Source: JAMLIO01 sp031412575
GTDB lineage: Bacteria > Bdellovibrionota > Bdellovibrionia > Bdellovibrionales > UBA1609
Length of the DNA: 8,709 bases
Assembly (NCBI GenBank): GCA_031412575.1
Contig: JANODG010000142.1
Span: forward strand, 1 to 8,709
Reading direction: 5' to 3'
Part shown: piece by piece, positions 7,726 through 8,709 of the stretch
How positions within the stretch are numbered: the first letter of the stretch is position 1
Layout of the letters: the number at the start of each line of letters is the position of its first letter
The notes under the pieces: generated by a model
What the model saw: the letters and a program-made list of their open reading frames with translations, nothing else
The model's database searches: none
Told to the model about the DNA's origin: nothing
Made by a program: the position numbers and the translations under genes

Positions 7726-7734
7726 AGACCCCCC
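7726..7734 (-). promoter_or_regulatory. Ribosome binding site made of six Gs
   Basis: On the minus strand GGGGGGTCT directly precedes ATG 7725. The six Gs (7734-7729) can pair with the anti-Shine-Dalgarno using one G-U wobble, although the spacing of 3-4 bases is short. The site decides the start codon, because the alternative ATG at 7740 has only the A/T-rich TTTTA before it and no Shine-Dalgarno. Confidence 0.55.
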
Positions 7735-7774
7735 GGCCATTAAAACTTCGTAATAACTAACGATTAAAAGATGA

Positions 7775-7804
7775 ATTGTAAAGAAATGAATCCGAGTTAT
7801 GCAA
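7775..7804 (-). promoter_or_regulatory. Candidate promoter for the exported protein gene
   Basis: On the minus strand TTGCAT (7804-7799) is separated by 18 bases from TACAAT (7780-7775), a five-of-six match to a -10 box. Transcription would begin near 7768, leaving a leader of about 43 bases before ATG 7725. The -35 touches the Fur-like palindrome at 7803-7821. The -35 match is only moderate. Confidence 0.4.
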
Positions 7805-7821
7805 TAATGATAATCATCTAA
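7803..7821. promoter_or_regulatory. Fur-box-like site
   Basis: The plus strand contains ATAATGATAATCAT (7804-7817). This matches 14 consecutive positions of the classical 19-base Fur box GATAATGATAATCATTATC. Of its three hexamers, the first matches five of six and the second fully, while the third (inverted) matches only about half. The core ATGAT-A-ATCAT (7807-7817) is a perfect dyad. The site sits in the 108-base spacer and abuts the -35 of the downstream minus-strand gene, where Fur binding could repress it. Whether the host uses this consensus is unknown. Confidence 0.45.
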
Positions 7822-7833
7822 TGAAGAATAAAT

Positions 7834-8709
7834 CTAAGATCGCAGGTCATCTTGCGAAGTGAACTCTTGTTCCACTAGTTTCCACCAATACAAACTTCTT
7901 ATAGTTCCTATCGGAGAAGAAGATGGCAAGCCTCTCAAAGGATCTAATACGTCCCAAATGTCCCAACCCTTAGATCGCAGAAGATTTTTTGAATCTAATA
8001 TCAAATCCACACTTAGGGTCGCGCAGTTGTTAAATAAAAGTTGATAGTTTGGAATTGGAGTTTCGTAAAACTTCATAAAAGATAACAAAAATAATCTTTG
8101 AGCTTCGTCTGTATCCAATTTCAAAGTTTTAATTCGTGTTTCATGTTTCAAATTCGACGTCATTAATTTATAAAACTCAGAGCTATAGCCTCTGAATAGA
8201 ATTCCATATCGTCCCATAAATCCATCAAATAAACTGTAAGACTCGTTTTCGGGTGGAGCCCCTTCAGGAGAAAAAACTAAAGAATTTTCTTTAAGAAATT
8301 TGCTTCTGATAGTTTTATTTAAATCTTGAGATTGAATTCTAATTTTCTTTTTGAAAACAAACTTAATAGAGACATGATTTAATTTTGAAGTGAAATTTTC
8401 GAAAACAACCTGGGTTTTTTCTATCGCATCTAATGGAATCGTAGCTGTCCAAAACTCGTTCTCGTGCAATAGATTTGCGACTGTGATCTGTTGATTAAAA
8501 GTTTTATCTTCGATCAGATACGACGATCTGCGCGTGCAACTGTTTACACATTGGCCTTTAAACTTGCCATAATTGTACATCAACGGATTGGTGTGCGGAT
8601 CTTGCACCGAATCACATAGGCATTTATTATCTGCAGAGAGCAAGGGTTTACTTTCATAATTCACGTAAGAAAAAGAAACGAATAAGCCTAAGACTAAAAA
8701 AAATAAAGC
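7834..8709 (-). CDS. Exported protein resembling the DUF4105 (Lnb N-terminal) family, 5' end cut off by the window edge
   Basis: The frame is open from the right edge (codon GCT at 8709) to TAG at 7836-7834, 291 visible residues. A GTG at 8664 could be taken as the start. However, the 15 codons before it read ALFFLVLGLFVSFSY, the hydrophobic core of a signal peptide, so the true start lies beyond the window and the product is exported. Numbering from the GTG codon, an N-terminal cysteine group (CxC at 15/17 and CxxxC at 39/43) suggests disulfides or metal binding. His97 lies in LNHVSIKFVF, followed by SLFDGFMGRYG (about 144-154), a Glu/Arg-rich helix (about 174-200) and YQLLFNNCATLSVDLIL with Cys214. 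The order His, glycine-rich turn, then Asn-Cys-Ala-Thr resembles DUF4105, a family I recall as papain-like (permuted NlpC/P60-type). If that holds, Cys214 and His97 would be the catalytic candidates. This family call is from motif memory and is moderate. The gene may share transcription with the next gene, 108 bases downstream. Confidence 0.6.
   Translation of the reverse strand, partial: ALFFLVLGLFVSFSYVNYESKPLLSADNKCLCDSVQDPHTNPLMYNYGKFKGQCVNSCTRRSSYLIEDKTFNQQITVANLLHENEFWTATIPLDAIEKTQVVFENFTSKLNHVSIKFVFKKKIRIQSQDLNKTIRSKFLKENSLVFSPEGAPPENESYSLFDGFMGRYGILFRGYSSEFYKLMTSNLKHETRIKTLKLDTDEAQRLFLLSFMKFYETPIPNYQLLFNNCATLSVDLILDSKNLLRSKGWDIWDVLDPLRGLPSSSPIGTIRSLYWWKLVEQEFTSQDDLRS

Noticed and set aside
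7726..7740. Alternative start at ATG 7740 giving an extra MAGGS before the signal peptide
   Set aside because: The extra codons are the ribosome binding site of the downstream ATG, and nothing resembling a Shine-Dalgarno precedes 7740.
7807..7830. The palindrome ATGATTATCAT on the minus strand as terminator of the DUF4105-like gene
   Set aside because: The stem is only five A-T-rich pairs and lacks a T-run; the Fur-box reading explains it better.
7859..8044. Short plus-strand open frame opposite the DUF4105-like gene
   Set aside because: It has no Shine-Dalgarno or promoter and lies fully antisense to a better supported gene.

Overview
The window is AT-rich DNA from a Gram-negative bacterium. 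It encodes an outer-membrane efflux protein, an inner-membrane RND pump and several exported proteins with classical signal peptides. Base composition, codon use and protein style would fit a predatory or free-living member of the Bdellovibrionota, but no marker gene here proves this, so that assignment is a weak inference.

Layout. At the left edge (1-176, minus) is the start of a small exported protein of unknown function, with its own promoter and ribosome binding site. Next (347-1495, minus) is a rhomboid-family intramembrane serine protease with two zinc-ribbon modules fused to its N-terminus. A 143-base divergent spacer (1496-1638) contains three abutting palindromes. To its right is a two-gene plus-strand operon: a TolC-type outer-membrane factor (1639-3267) and, 9 bases later, a full-length RND permease (3277-6390). 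No periplasmic adaptor (membrane fusion) gene is present. The operon ends in a strong intrinsic terminator (6393-6445) that lies inside the coding end of the convergent gene.

The right part is minus-strand. A gene entering from the right edge (7834 to beyond 8709) encodes an exported protein resembling the DUF4105/Lnb N-terminal family. Its signal peptide reaches the window edge, so its 5' end is missing. A 108-base spacer after it holds a Fur-box-like palindrome and a candidate promoter. The following gene (6361-7725) encodes an exported 454-residue protein of unknown function, and its ribosome binding site includes a run of six Gs.

How they may work together. The outer-membrane factor and RND pump almost certainly form part of one tripartite exporter, with the adaptor supplied from elsewhere. 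The other genes share a cell-envelope theme (membrane proteolysis, periplasmic proteins), but nothing in the sequence ties them to the pump. I do not see a clearly new multi-gene system. The best leads are the zinc-ribbon rhomboid, the Fur-like site before the unknown periplasmic protein, the adaptor-less pump operon and the terminator embedded in a coding region.
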